From Clostridiales bacterium (GTDB lineage: Bacteria > Bacillota > Clostridia > Christensenellales > Aristaeellaceae), in NCBI GenBank assembly GCA_015056155.1, contig SVGU01000021.1, forward strand, positions 1 through 39,291: DNA of 39,291 nt, written 5' to 3'. The notes under the pieces are model-generated. The model did not search any database. It saw only the letters and a list, made by a program, of their open reading frames with translations, and was not told where the DNA came from. The first letter of the stretch is position 1. The number at the start of each line of letters is the position of its first letter. Both the position numbers and the translations under genes were made by a program. Positions 28,397 to 36,750 of the stretch are shown one piece after another.

Positions 28397-28966
28397 GTGA
28401 GCAGCTTTCGTGAAAAATATCTGACCAACATCTGGAATGTTCCCAATGTGCTGACGATGATCCGTCTGGCGCTGATCCCTGTATTCGTGGTGCTGCATGC
28501 CATCGGGCATGCGAAGCTGGCGCTGCTGGTGTTCTGCATCGCCTCCGCCACCGACTGGCTGGATGGCCACATCGCCCGCAAGCACAACCTGATCACCGAC
28601 TTCGGCAAGCTGATGGATCCGCTGGCCGACAAGCTGATGGTCTGCACGGCGCTGATCATGCAGGGCATCTCCGGCGTCTTCCCGATCCCCGCGATCCTCA
28701 TCGTCGTCATCAAGGAATGCGTCATGATCTACGGCAGCACCTACATGCTCCTCAAGGGCATCGTGGTCTACTCCAACATCTGGGGCAAGCTCGCGCAGTT
28801 CAGCTTCATCCTCGCCCTCGTCCTCTCCTTCTGGCATGCCGACTTTGAGCTCATCGCCCTGCCCATCGACCGGGTGATCCTGTGGATCGCGGTCGTGCTG
28901 GCCATCGTCGCCCTCGTGGACTACACCCGCTCCGCCCTGAAGACGCTCCGGGAGACGGCCGCCTGA
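28397..28966 (+). CDS. pgsA: CDP-diacylglycerol--glycerol-3-phosphate 3-phosphatidyltransferase
   Basis: Makes phosphatidylglycerophosphate, the first committed step to phosphatidylglycerol and cardiolipin. 189 residues and several membrane helices. The CDP-alcohol phosphotransferase motif D-G-x2-A-R-x8-G-x3-D-x3-D is complete (Asp56, Gly57, Ala60, Arg61, Gly70, Asp74, Asp78), preceded by NVPNVLTMIRL, typical of PgsA. The GTG start at 28397 has AAAGGAA at 8 nt; the frame is open upstream to 28247, but that part has no ribosome site and no homology. It faces the large beta-propeller gene across a bidirectional terminator. Confidence 0.93.
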   Translation: MSSFREKYLTNIWNVPNVLTMIRLALIPVFVVLHAIGHAKLALLVFCIASATDWLDGHIARKHNLITDFGKLMDPLADKLMVCTALIMQGISGVFPIPAILIVVIKECVMIYGSTYMLLKGIVVYSNIWGKLAQFSFILALVLSFWHADFELIALPIDRVILWIAVVLAIVALVDYTRSALKTLRETAA

Positions 28967-29041
28967 CGCTCAGGCGTCCCGCACGCAGTCCCATCCCCGC
29001 CGGCTGAACGCCCGCCGACGTTTCCCGATATGCAAGAAAAT

Positions 29042-29070
29042 GCCCGCCTGATGGCTTTCATCAGGCGGGC
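29042..29070. terminator. Bidirectional intrinsic terminator
   Basis: GCCCGCCTGATG (29042-29053) pairs perfectly with CATCAGGCGGGC (29059-29070) around a 5-nt loop. T-rich tracts follow on both strands (ATGGTTTGTTTTG and ATTTTCTTG). It serves pgsA and the convergent beta-propeller gene. Confidence 0.9.
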
Positions 29071-29086
29071 ATGGTTTGTTTTGGGA

Positions 29087-32000
29087 TTACTGCAGCTTCA
29101 CGGCGTGGATGTAGCTCTTGCCCTTGCCGGTGGTGCCGAAGACGATGGTGTCGCTGTAGACAGCCGGGCTGCCTTCGATGATGCCTTCCACCTGCAGGGT
29201 GTTGATCACCGTGCCGGTCAGGCCGTCCAGCAGGTACAGCGTGCCGTTGGAGCAGCCCTGGATGATCCAGCCGCGGCCCTGCTCATCGTAGACCGCCACG
29301 GGAGAGGAGTAGCTGTACGCATCCATGCTCAGCGACCAGACGATCTCGCCCGTCGCCTTGTTCATCGCCATCAGCACAGAGGGGATCGCGCTGTCGGTGC
29401 CGTTGACCTTCGCCGCGCCCTCCGCGCTCACGCTGGACAGGGTGAAGTACACCAGGTCGCCCAGACCGTGCTGGCCGATGACCGGGGAGGCCACCGCGCC
29501 GGCCGTCACATCCTTGGCGTAGGAATCCTTCTTGCCGGACTTCTTCACGCTGTTGACCGCGAAGCTCCAGTCCTCCTCGCCGGTCATGGCGTTGAAGCGG
29601 CGGATGCTCACATCGCTGGTCTTCCTCGTGCGGTTGGTGATGGTGTTGGCCGTGTAGAGCCAGAGGATGTTGGTTTCTTCCTCCAGATCCAGCGCCACAG
29701 CCGCGCGCACGGCGTCGCCCGTCTCCACCGCCCATACGGTCTTCATCGAGGTGGTGTCCACGCAGCGCAGCACGCCGCCCATGTCCGCATAGAAGACATA
29801 GCTGCCGTACATGGCCAGGGAGGATTCCACGGACGCATCGTCGGTCGCCTGCTTCTTCGTGTGGGACATCAGGATGGCCTGCTCCTTCACATCGTCGAAT
29901 TCGAAGATGCCGCCGTTGTTGGCGATGAAGCGCATATCCAGCTTCTCGGTATAGAGCATGCCGTTGGTGCCGATGGCGATCAGGGTATTGGAGTTGCGGT
30001 CGAACAGCGCGGAGGTGTCGAACGCGCCGACATTGTAGTACTGGCGGTCGTTATCGCCGTCCAGACCGTCGATCAGGCGCAGCTGCTCGGAGTTGGTCAG
30101 GTCATAGTAGTACAGGCCCATGGTCTTGCCGGTCTTGTTCGGCAGCTTGTTGCTGTACTGGCCCACCGTCATCAGCGGGAAGCCCAGCGGATGCAGCGAG
30201 GGGGTGCTGCGCATGGCATAGCCCAGGTTGATCGCCTCGCGGGTGGCGGAGCCGTCCTTGAGGTCGAGGAAGTAGATCTTGCCGTCCTGACCGGCGATGA
30301 TGACCTCCTTGAGCACCTGCTCGGCGTAGCCCTCGTTCAGGTTCATCGCCTCGCGGATCTCCTTGGTCCACTTGACGATGACCGGCTGCGCATAGGGGCC
30401 GAAGCCGTAGAACGTGCGGGACTTGGCCACCAGGCTGCCCGCCTCCACGGACCACAGGGGAGACATGGCCGTCGGCTCCGTGACCGTGCCGATCGCGCCG
30501 TTCATGCGGAAGGCGTTGCCGCGGAAGGTCACCACGCCCACCGGCTTGGTCAGGTAATCGTCGCCTGCGGGCATGTTGATGACCGCCGCGCGCTCGTAAT
30601 CGTCGGTCCGCTTGGTGCCGACATAAACCCTCTCCACCGACACGAGGGAGGGATCAGCGCCCTCCGCCGCTGCAGCCTCCAGCTTCGCCGTGGGAACAGC
30701 GGTGGGCACGGGCGTCGCGGTGGGTTCAGGTGTGGGTTCGGGGGTCGGCTCCGCGGTGGGCGTTGCCGTGGGTTCCGGGGTCGGTTCCGCGGTGATATGC
30801 ACCGTGGGAGTTGCGGTCACGGACATGGTGGGGGTCGCGGTCACGACCGGCGTTGCCGTGGGCTCCTCGGTGGGGACCATGGTGGGCGTTGCGGTGGGCG
30901 CCTCGGTCGGCTCCTCGGTGGGGGCCTCCGTGGGTTCTGCCTCGGGCGTCGCGGTCGGCGCGTCCGTGGGCTCCTCCGTCGGTTCGTCGGTGATCACGAC
31001 CGGCGCGTCCGTCGCGGGCACCTCGGTGGGGATCTCCGTCATTTCCGGCTCCGCGCTGTCCGTCACAGCAGGGAAGACCGTCGGCTCCGTAACAGAGTCG
31101 GCGGTCTGCGCATCGATGCCAGTCGCAGCAACGGTCGTCACCGCGGTCATCTCATCAGCAGGCACGTCGGAGATCGTCAGCTTCAGGTCGTCGCTCACGT
31201 TCAGCATCTGCTGATAGTCCGTGTCGATCCAGCTTTCGCCGTCATGGATCTGCACGCGCACGGTGCCTTCATATTCAATTGCCAGCAGCATCTGCAGCAC
31301 CCACACCTTGGAGGTCTCAGACATCTGCGTGGTGGTCAGGATGGTGGTGTGCATCACCTCGCCCGCTTCGTTCACGATGCGGACATTCTCCACCGCCTGG
31401 GTGGTGGTGACGTTGAAGCTGATGGCATAGGGGATGGTGTCCTTGGACACGGATGCCAGCAGACCCTGCGCAACGGCGGGGACCTTCTCCTGCTTCTGGC
31501 CGCCGAACACGCCGCTCACCGCGCGCTTCATGTCGCCCAGCGGGCCCTCCATGTCAGCGGGGATCATCAGCATGCCCAGCACCAGCGCCGCCACCGTGAG
31601 CAGCGCGATGATCGCGATCACCAGCCCACGGCCGCCTCCCTGCGCCACATACTCGTCGCCGTCATCCAGCTTGGGCACTGCATCGCGGCGGCGTGCCTCA
31701 TCCGCATTGGTACGGACAGGGCGCTTCTCCGCCGCATTCTGCGCACCGGCGGCCGGGCGGGCAGCGCCCAGCGGCTTCACCGGCGTATAGCCCTCGGCCT
31801 GCACCGGGCGGCGAACCTCGCCGGTGTTGGGCGTCAGGGTGGGACGGCGGGGCGCCTGCACATTCAGCGACACCGGGCGCGGCACACCCTGAGAAGGCGC
31901 AGCGCCGGGCACCTGCGGGTTATACCGGGTCTGGAAGCGCGGCACGACCGTCGTGCCGTTCCCCTCCTGCGCCGGCTGCTGCCGCTCCACGTTCAGCTTC

Positions 32001-32269
32001 TTCACGCCCAGATTCACCGGCGCGACCGGCTGCTGTACGGGCTTGCTGACGGTGAAGCGCGGCGGCGTCTGAATAGGCGTCGTCGTTTCGTCCTCCTCCG
32101 CCACGGGAACATCGTTGGCGGGATCATAGGTCTCCTGATTGCGCTCCGTGCGGCGGCGGCGGCTCGCGGCAGACTTCGCCTCGGCTTCCACGGGCTGCAT
32201 CACACGGGTCTGCGCAGCCTCCGCCGGCTGCTCGCCGGCGCTCTGGTTCTTGTTCAGGATATCGTCCAA
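29087..32269 (-). CDS. Membrane-anchored PQQ-like beta-propeller protein with Pro/Thr-rich stalk
   Basis: 1060 residues in four parts. Residues 1-213 are hydrophilic, Pro/Arg/Gln-rich and probably cytosolic. A single membrane helix lies at 214-236 (GLVIAIIALLTVAALVLG). After an Ig-like stretch (about 275-370), residues 408-528 are a low-complexity stalk of EPT, APT and ATPT units. From about 570 on comes a beta-propeller of PQQ/quinoprotein type with repeated blades (AGQDGKIYFLDLKDG, SVLMAMNKATGEIVWSL, NGTLYLLDGLTGTVI). The topology puts the propeller outside the cell, perhaps binding wall or ligands; function is unknown. The start is a TTG at 32269 with AAGGAG 9 nt upstream; an ATG 7 bp earlier is out of frame and too close to that site. 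Confidence 0.85.
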   Translation of the reverse strand: MDDILNKNQSAGEQPAEAAQTRVMQPVEAEAKSAASRRRRTERNQETYDPANDVPVAEEDETTTPIQTPPRFTVSKPVQQPVAPVNLGVKKLNVERQQPAQEGNGTTVVPRFQTRYNPQVPGAAPSQGVPRPVSLNVQAPRRPTLTPNTGEVRRPVQAEGYTPVKPLGAARPAAGAQNAAEKRPVRTNADEARRRDAVPKLDDGDEYVAQGGGRGLVIAIIALLTVAALVLGMLMIPADMEGPLGDMKRAVSGVFGGQKQEKVPAVAQGLLASVSKDTIPYAISFNVTTTQAVENVRIVNEAGEVMHTTILTTTQMSETSKVWVLQMLLAIEYEGTVRVQIHDGESWIDTDYQQMLNVSDDLKLTISDVPADEMTAVTTVAATGIDAQTADSVTEPTVFPAVTDSAEPEMTEIPTEVPATDAPVVITDEPTEEPTDAPTATPEAEPTEAPTEEPTEAPTATPTMVPTEEPTATPVVTATPTMSVTATPTVHITAEPTPEPTATPTAEPTPEPTPEPTATPVPTAVPTAKLEAAAAEGADPSLVSVERVYVGTKRTDDYERAAVINMPAGDDYLTKPVGVVTFRGNAFRMNGAIGTVTEPTAMSPLWSVEAGSLVAKSRTFYGFGPYAQPVIVKWTKEIREAMNLNEGYAEQVLKEVIIAGQDGKIYFLDLKDGSATREAINLGYAMRSTPSLHPLGFPLMTVGQYSNKLPNKTGKTMGLYYYDLTNSEQLRLIDGLDGDNDRQYYNVGAFDTSALFDRNSNTLIAIGTNGMLYTEKLDMRFIANNGGIFEFDDVKEQAILMSHTKKQATDDASVESSLAMYGSYVFYADMGGVLRCVDTTSMKTVWAVETGDAVRAAVALDLEEETNILWLYTANTITNRTRKTSDVSIRRFNAMTGEEDWSFAVNSVKKSGKKDSYAKDVTAGAVASPVIGQHGLGDLVYFTLSSVSAEGAAKVNGTDSAIPSVLMAMNKATGEIVWSLSMDAYSYSSPVAVYDEQGRGWIIQGCSNGTLYLLDGLTGTVINTLQVEGIIEGSPAVYSDTIVFGTTGKGKSYIHAVKLQ
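30686..31048 (-). repeat. Low-complexity EPT/APT-repeat stalk coding region
   Basis: In-frame tandem degenerate codons for Glu-Pro-Thr, Ala-Pro-Thr and Ala-Thr-Pro units across about 120 residues of the beta-propeller protein. Such stalks are expected to vary in length between strains by slippage. Confidence 0.8.
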
Positions 32270-32349
32270 GGCTCATAGCTCCTTCTTTGAAAGCCGACAA
32301 AGCGCTCGCGCACTTCCGGCTATATTTTATGCTCGACAGGCATATGATG

Positions 32350-32378
32350 ATTATACCGTAAATTCCGCACAATCACAA
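32350..32378 (-). promoter_or_regulatory. Promoter of the beta-propeller gene
   Basis: On the minus strand TTGTGA (32378-32373), a 17-bp spacer and TATAAT (32355-32350), about 80 bp before the TTG start. Confidence 0.7.
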
Positions 32379-32477
32379 CCCCCGATTCGCGACATTGCTG
32401 TAAATCTTTCGCGCATGAAGCGGCCGGGACGTGCAAAAATGGTACGGCTATAACTATTATAAGGAGAGAAGCAGCAC

Positions 32478-33092
32478 ATGTCAACCATTCCAACGCCGCC
32501 GGACTTCCGTTCGGGCCGGACGCACCGCAGCCTCATCAGCGCCTGGCACGGGGAAGAACAGTCCCGGCGGCAGTACACCGCCGCCGCAGTCCTTTGCGAG
32601 CGCGAGGGACTGCACGTCCTCGCCCACGCCTTCACCTTCACCGCCCTGCAGGAGAAGGAGCACGCCGCCATCTGCCGGGGCCTGCTGGTCGCCTATGGGG
32701 GCGAGACCCCGCCGCCCGCGCCGGATGCGCCGCCCCTGCCCGACGCCCCGGAGGCACTCCTGAACGCCGTCCTCCGCACCGAGGAGGACGAAGCCGCGAA
32801 GCTCTATCCCGCCTGTGCCCGCACTGCGCTCGAGGAGGGCTATCCCCGCATCGCCCTCACCTTCCAGCGCCTCGCCGAGACCGAGCTCCTCCATGCCCGC
32901 CGCTTCCGGCAGTACGCCGCCGCCCTGCAGGACGGCTCCCTCTTCCGCAGCGATACCCGCACCGGCTGGCTGTGCATCCCCTGCGGCCACCTGCACTACG
33001 GCTGCGAGGCGCCCGGACACTGCGGCACCTGCGGCCGGGACCGGGGGCACTTCATCCGCAGCGACTTCCACCCCTTCACCGTTGTCCCGTGA
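32478..33092 (+). CDS. Rubrerythrin-like protein
   Basis: 204 residues: a ferritin-like four-helix domain and a C-terminal rubredoxin-like iron site. Diiron ligands are placed as in rubrerythrin: Glu in AWHGEEQSRRQY, EKEH at 59-62, EEDEAAKLY near 102-110, and AETELLHARRF near 133-143. The rubredoxin part has C166-x2-C169 and C182-x2-C185 (WLCIPCG, HCGTCG). Rubrerythrins reduce hydrogen peroxide in anaerobes. A Pro/Asp-rich insert at about 77-92 between the helix pairs is unusual. AAGGAG lies about 12 nt before the ATG. No firm promoter seen, although a TATAAC/TATTAT stretch lies at 32449-32460. Confidence 0.85.
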   Translation: MSTIPTPPDFRSGRTHRSLISAWHGEEQSRRQYTAAAVLCEREGLHVLAHAFTFTALQEKEHAAICRGLLVAYGGETPPPAPDAPPLPDAPEALLNAVLRTEEDEAAKLYPACARTALEEGYPRIALTFQRLAETELLHARRFRQYAAALQDGSLFRSDTRTGWLCIPCGHLHYGCEAPGHCGTCGRDRGHFIRSDFHPFTVVP

Positions 33093-33101
33093 GGAGACAA
33101 A

Positions 33102-33130
33102 TTGCATTCCTGCCGCAGCTGTGCTATAAT
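33102..33130 (+). promoter_or_regulatory. Promoter of the DUF362-ferredoxin gene
   Basis: TTGCAT (33102-33107), a 17-bp spacer and TATAAT (33125-33130), about 35 bp before the GTG start, just after the rubrerythrin stop. Confidence 0.75.
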
Positions 33131-33164
33131 GCATGCAGAAACAAACTGGCAGGAGGGCACGGCT

Positions 33165-34334
33165 GTGGACAAGCACATCGTCGCATTGATTCCCCTTGAC
33201 ACCTATGACCAACCCCGGGTGGACGAGGCCGTCCGCGAGGGACTGGCGCTGCTGGGCGGCGTAGAACAATTCGTCCGGCCGGAGGAGAAGGTGCTCCTCA
33301 AGCCGAATCTGCTGGCCCGCGCGCTGCCGCAGAAGGCCATCACCACCCATCCGGCGGTGTTCTCCGCCGTCTGCCGCGCGCTGACGGAAGCCGGCTGCAC
33401 GCACCTGTCCTACGGCGACAGCCCCGGCAGCCCCACCACCACGCCCGACAAGGCCGCCGAGACCGCCGGCATCGCCGAAGCCGCCGCGCAGTATGGCCTG
33501 CAGCGGGCTGATTTCGTCTCCGGCAGCGTCGTCCCCTTCCCCGAGGGACGCACCGCCAAGTCCTTCTATCTGTGCAAGGGCGTGCAGGAGGCCGACGCCG
33601 TCATCAACGTCTGCAAGATGAAGACCCACGCGCTGGAGCGCATCACCGGCGCAGTGAAGAACCTCTACGGCTGCGTCACCGGCGTGAACAAGGCCACCGG
33701 CCATGCCGCCTACCCCAACAGCGACGTGTTCGCCGATATGCTCGTGGACCTCAACCGCTGCATCCGGCCGCGCCTGCACATCATGGACGGCGTCGTCGCC
33801 ATGGAGGGCAACGGCCCCACCTCCGGCACGCCCACGCCCATGAACGTCCTGCTCTTCTCCGCCGACCCGGTCGCGCTGGACACGGTGTTCGCCTCCCTCA
33901 TCCACCTCGACCCCGCCGCCGTGCCCACCTGCGTGTACGGCGCGAAGCAGGGCCTGGGCGTGATGGACGCGGAGAGCATCCTTGTGCGCACCCCCGGCGG
34001 CGACCTGACGCTCCCTCAGGCGCAGGAGCAGTTCGGCCGCAGCGACTTCGATGTATACCGCGGGACGCTGGAGAAGGGGCTGCTGTTCAAGGTGATGCCG
34101 CTGCTGCCCTTCCTGCAGCACCGCCCCAAGGCCGACATGAAGAAGTGCATCGCCTGCGGCGTGTGCGAGGAAGCCTGCCCCGTGCCGGAAAAGGCCGTGC
34201 ACTCCGGCAAGGGCAAGAAGGCGAAATACGATTACCGGAAGTGCATCCGCTGCTACTGCTGCCAGGAGATGTGCCCGGTGAAGGCCATCGAGGTCTACCG
34301 GCACCCGCTGACGAAGCTGCTGAGCGGAAAGTAA
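33165..34334 (+). CDS. DUF362 domain protein with C-terminal 2[4Fe-4S] ferredoxin
   Basis: 389 residues. The first ~300 form a DUF362 domain (VLLKPNLLARALPQKAITTHP, INVCKMKTHALERITGAVKNLYG, PVALDTVFASLI). The C-terminus is a two-cluster ferredoxin: CIACGVCEEACPVPEKAV and CIRCYCCQEMCPVKAI. Such proteins are common in anaerobes and are thought to be redox proteins; the substrate is unknown. The GTG at 33165 follows AGGAGGG at 7 nt; earlier in-frame codons overlap the promoter. Placed directly after rubrerythrin, it might serve redox defence, which is only contextual. Confidence 0.88.
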   Translation: MDKHIVALIPLDTYDQPRVDEAVREGLALLGGVEQFVRPEEKVLLKPNLLARALPQKAITTHPAVFSAVCRALTEAGCTHLSYGDSPGSPTTTPDKAAETAGIAEAAAQYGLQRADFVSGSVVPFPEGRTAKSFYLCKGVQEADAVINVCKMKTHALERITGAVKNLYGCVTGVNKATGHAAYPNSDVFADMLVDLNRCIRPRLHIMDGVVAMEGNGPTSGTPTPMNVLLFSADPVALDTVFASLIHLDPAAVPTCVYGAKQGLGVMDAESILVRTPGGDLTLPQAQEQFGRSDFDVYRGTLEKGLLFKVMPLLPFLQHRPKADMKKCIACGVCEEACPVPEKAVHSGKGKKAKYDYRKCIRCYCCQEMCPVKAIEVYRHPLTKLLSGK

Positions 34335-34365
34335 ACCCTGCGGAACGCTGAAAGGAGGTCCCGCC

Positions 34366-35238
34366 GTGCCCCTGACATCCTACTGCAAGAAGTGCGGCCG
34401 GGACGTGCCTGTGCGCGACCGCTGCCCTGACTGCAACGCGAAGCTGCCCGCCAGCTCCGTCCGCCTTGCATGGTGCGTGGAGCATCTGCCCGTGAAGGAC
34501 TGGATGTGCTGGAACGCAGTGCTGCGCATCGTGCTGCCGGTGCTGGCGCTCACGCTGCTGATGATCGTCGCGGCGGAGTGGCTGCTGGGCGGCCCGGAGG
34601 CGGCGGCGCTGCTGATGGGCGGCAGCCTCCTCACGGCGCTCGGCGGGCTGATGATCGCCCTGCTGGCGGCGCTGCTGCTGGTGTTCATCCTGCAGGGCGA
34701 GGATCTGCTGGACTGCGTGATCGACTCCGCCGGGCTGCATGTGCAGCAGTATTTGCAGTCACCTACGCCGCTGAAGCTGCTGCTGCGCCTGCGCTCGCCC
34801 CGGCTGATGGAGCAGGTGGACAGCGAGGGACTGCTGCTTTTGTCCTCCCGGGAGATCTCGTGGAAGGCGATCCGCCGCGTGCAGCTCTGGCCGGAAAAGA
34901 CGATGCTGCTGCTATACGCGCCGCGCTGGTGGATGCGCCTGAGCGTCCCCTGCACGCCCTTCACCTGGGACGACGCCCTCGGCTTCATCCGCGACAAGAT
35001 CGGCAAGCGCAAGGACGTGATCCTCCCCCCGGAGTGCATTCAGGTCGCGCCGCCCAAACCCGCCAAACCCAAGCGAACGAAGCAGCTGTCCTTCGAGGAT
35101 ATCCAGGAGATGCTGCCTCCGGCGCAGCCCATTCCGGAGGAGGAGGTCCCCGACTGGACACGATCAGACGAGCAGCCCGGCGATTTCACGCCCCTGGCCG
35201 ACGTGCTGGAGGAGATCCGGCAGCAGGAAAACGCCTGA
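34366..35238 (+). CDS. Zinc-ribbon membrane protein of unknown function
   Basis: 290 residues. An N-terminal zinc ribbon (Cys7, Cys10, Cys20, Cys23) is followed by two membrane helices (about 50-73 and 80-108), a mixed beta/alpha domain (GLHVQQYLQS, LLLLSSREISWKAIRRVQLWPEKTMLLLYAP) and an acidic, Pro-rich tail. The middle looks like a bPH-type domain in that it follows a helical hairpin, but I cannot assign it firmly. The GTG start has AAAGGAGG at 7 nt. It is 31 bp after the DUF362 gene, probably in one transcript, and ends at a strong terminator. Confidence 0.75.
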   Translation: MPLTSYCKKCGRDVPVRDRCPDCNAKLPASSVRLAWCVEHLPVKDWMCWNAVLRIVLPVLALTLLMIVAAEWLLGGPEAAALLMGGSLLTALGGLMIALLAALLLVFILQGEDLLDCVIDSAGLHVQQYLQSPTPLKLLLRLRSPRLMEQVDSEGLLLLSSREISWKAIRRVQLWPEKTMLLLYAPRWWMRLSVPCTPFTWDDALGFIRDKIGKRKDVILPPECIQVAPPKPAKPKRTKQLSFEDIQEMLPPAQPIPEEEVPDWTRSDEQPGDFTPLADVLEEIRQQENA

Positions 35239-35261
35239 AAAACAGAACATGCCGATATGCG

Positions 35262-35312
35262 AAGAGCGCACCCCAAGCCGCTGATGTACGGCAGGCGGGT
35301 GCGCTCTTGCTT
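35262..35312 (+). terminator. Intrinsic terminator
   Basis: AAGAGCGCACCC (35262-35273) pairs perfectly with GGGTGCGCTCTT (35297-35308), followed by GCTTTGT. The loop is long, and the T-run is weak. Confidence 0.7.
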
Positions 35313-35937
35313 TGTATGCTGAGGGGGTGGGGAATTTGTGTTGCTGGCAAGGGGCTGCTTTTCCTAGATGCCCGTGCGGCGCAAAGGCGCCGTAGCCTGC
35401 CGCTTCCTTTGTGGGTGGCGTGTGCCGCAGCACACCGCCGCCTTTGGGGGGAATGCGTGCGACAGCACGCCACCCCACCAGCCGCAGCAACTCCCGTACC
35501 CCACCGCAGGGGGTCTTCACCCCACTTATCCGGCCGCCTCCCACTACACCAAAAGGAAAGACTGGCATGGGCGACGCGAGACTCTGTGAGCTCCGCTCAC
35601 AGATGACTGCGGCCATCGCCGGAAAACCGGCGCTAACTACGCTCGGCTATTGCAAGCAATAGTTCTCGCCAGTCGGGCAAAGCCCTCCCTTGCCGAGCCA
35701 AAGCGCGCACAACAAGGTACACAAGCCTTCGTCCCCACGCTGCACTCAAGAGCAGCCGTGATCCGCCGTGCCTGCACGGCGGGCGCTCAACTCCGCATGG
35801 CGCAGCCGCACGAGTGCGTCGCGGGGCGTCTGTCACGCCCCGTGACCCCCGCAAAGGAGCAGACCACAAACACCCCCAAAAATGGGTCAAGGGTCGAAGA
35901 CCCTTGCAGGGACAGAGTCCCTGCCCGCCCCTCCCCC
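35313..35937. repeat. Hairpin-dense non-coding island (REP/BIME-like or structured RNA)
   Basis: About 625 bp between convergent genes, with no open frame I would call a gene. It contains at least nine short, near-perfect hairpins: 35377-35392, 35417-35439 (9 bp, one bulge), 35455-35470, 35584-35602 (8 bp, triloop), 35617-35632, 35647-35662, 35763-35782 (8 bp), 35822-35842 (8 bp), 35888-35906 and 35906-35924 (both 8 bp, triloops). Longer-range pairs also exist: 35413-35422 with 35466-35475 (10 bp), and 35560-35566 with 35668-35674 (7 bp), the latter enclosing three hairpins. Location after two convergent genes suits REP/BIME-type repeats; a non-coding RNA is the alternative. Confidence 0.6.
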
Positions 35938-36633
35938 TCACCCCAGCGCCTGACGGCGCTTCATGCGCTGCCAGCTGACGAAGCCGTACAGGTCGTTGGC
36001 GAGGAAGGCGAGGAAGCAGACGACCACGGAAACGTAGCGGATGTCGTCCAGGCTTGCGAGGGTCCAGAGGAGGATCAGGACGACGTCGTTGGAGGCGTAG
36101 GCGAGAGCGAAGTACGGGCTGCGGCGGAAGGTGAGGTAGACGGCGACGAAGCTCGTGGTGACGGAAATGGTGCTGGGCACGATGTTCGCCGTGCCGAAGT
36201 ACGCCAGGATGAAGTAAAACACCGCCGTCACCACGGCCGTCAGGAGCCACATCAGCACCGTCTCCGGGCCGCTGATGCTGTTCACCGCCACCTCGGCCCG
36301 GTTGCCCTTGAAGGGGTTCCGCAGCCACGAAACCAGCGCAAACGCCGCCATCGGCATGGTCATCCCCAGATACGTGATCATCTCACCGTAATACGCGCAG
36401 GCGAAGGAGATGATCCCGTACAGCAGGCTGAATATGATCATCAGCAGCTGCCCGAAGGGGTTTCCCTTGGCATTGAAAATCAGGGACGTCACCCCGATCA
36501 GCGACGCGCACAGCGTCAGGTAGCTCTCCCGGTCAAACAGGCAGAACGACAACACGATCAGCGCCACCGACGAACACCACAGCGCGATCTCCGTCCGGCT
36601 GAAATACTTCCCTGCTGCTTTCATCCAAGACAT
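35938..36633 (-). CDS. pnuC: PnuC-family vitamin transporter (nicotinamide riboside or related)
   Basis: 231 residues, seven or eight membrane helices. SLIGVTSLIFNAKGNPFGQLLMI and the conserved end (FALAYASNDVVLILLWTLASLDD, FLANDLYGFVSWQRMKRR) are typical of the PnuC family. PnuC itself takes up nicotinamide riboside; close relatives carry thiamine (PnuT) or riboflavin (PnuX), so the vitamin is not certain. The ATG at 36633 follows GGAGG at 6 nt. It has its own promoter and a structured leader of about 110 nt with a hairpin and T-run running into the ribosome site, suggesting regulation by its substrate. Confidence 0.88.
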   Translation of the reverse strand: MSWMKAAGKYFSRTEIALWCSSVALIVLSFCLFDRESYLTLCASLIGVTSLIFNAKGNPFGQLLMIIFSLLYGIISFACAYYGEMITYLGMTMPMAAFALVSWLRNPFKGNRAEVAVNSISGPETVLMWLLTAVVTAVFYFILAYFGTANIVPSTISVTTSFVAVYLTFRRSPYFALAYASNDVVLILLWTLASLDDIRYVSVVVCFLAFLANDLYGFVSWQRMKRRQALG

Positions 36634-36638
36634 ATGTA

Positions 36639-36745
36639 CCTCCAAAAAAGAAGCATCCGCATGCACATCTTCTAAGACCTAACGACGTGCAAACGAATGC
36701 TTTGAACATTCTACTACTCGGTAGCAGTTTCTTTATATTCGATTC
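36639..36745 (-). promoter_or_regulatory. Structured pnuC leader, possible attenuator or riboswitch
   Basis: Reading the minus strand: a 7-bp hairpin CTGCTAC-cga-GTAGTAG, a 5-bp hairpin GAATG/CATTC, then TGCAC that can pair with GTGCA about 20 nt later. That GTGCA overlaps the 5' arm of a final hairpin (GCAT-gcgg-ATGC, extended by AGAA/TTCT across a bulge) that ends in six T residues at 36649-36644, immediately before GGAGG. Mutually exclusive structures with a terminator-like end on top of the ribosome site are what a regulatory leader would show. I cannot match it to a named riboswitch class. Confidence 0.45.
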
Positions 36746-36750
36746 GGCTC

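Noticed and set aside
30690..31214. Plus-strand Gly/Val/Ser repeat frame across the stalk region
   Set aside because: It is only the complement of the EPT/APT repeats of the beta-propeller gene.
32124..32276. ATG at 32276 as start of an alternative minus-strand gene
   Set aside because: It is out of frame with the beta-propeller gene, 2 nt from the ribosome site, and its frame gives an Arg/Ala-rich peptide without homology.
29030..32278. 1082-codon open frame on the plus strand across the beta-propeller gene
   Set aside because: Arg/His/Gly-rich shadow of the minus-strand gene; begins inside a terminator hairpin and has no domain or ribosome site.
35560..35674. tRNA reading of the three-armed module
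   Set aside because: At 115 nt with 3-4 nt loops it has no anticodon loop, T-loop or CCA end.
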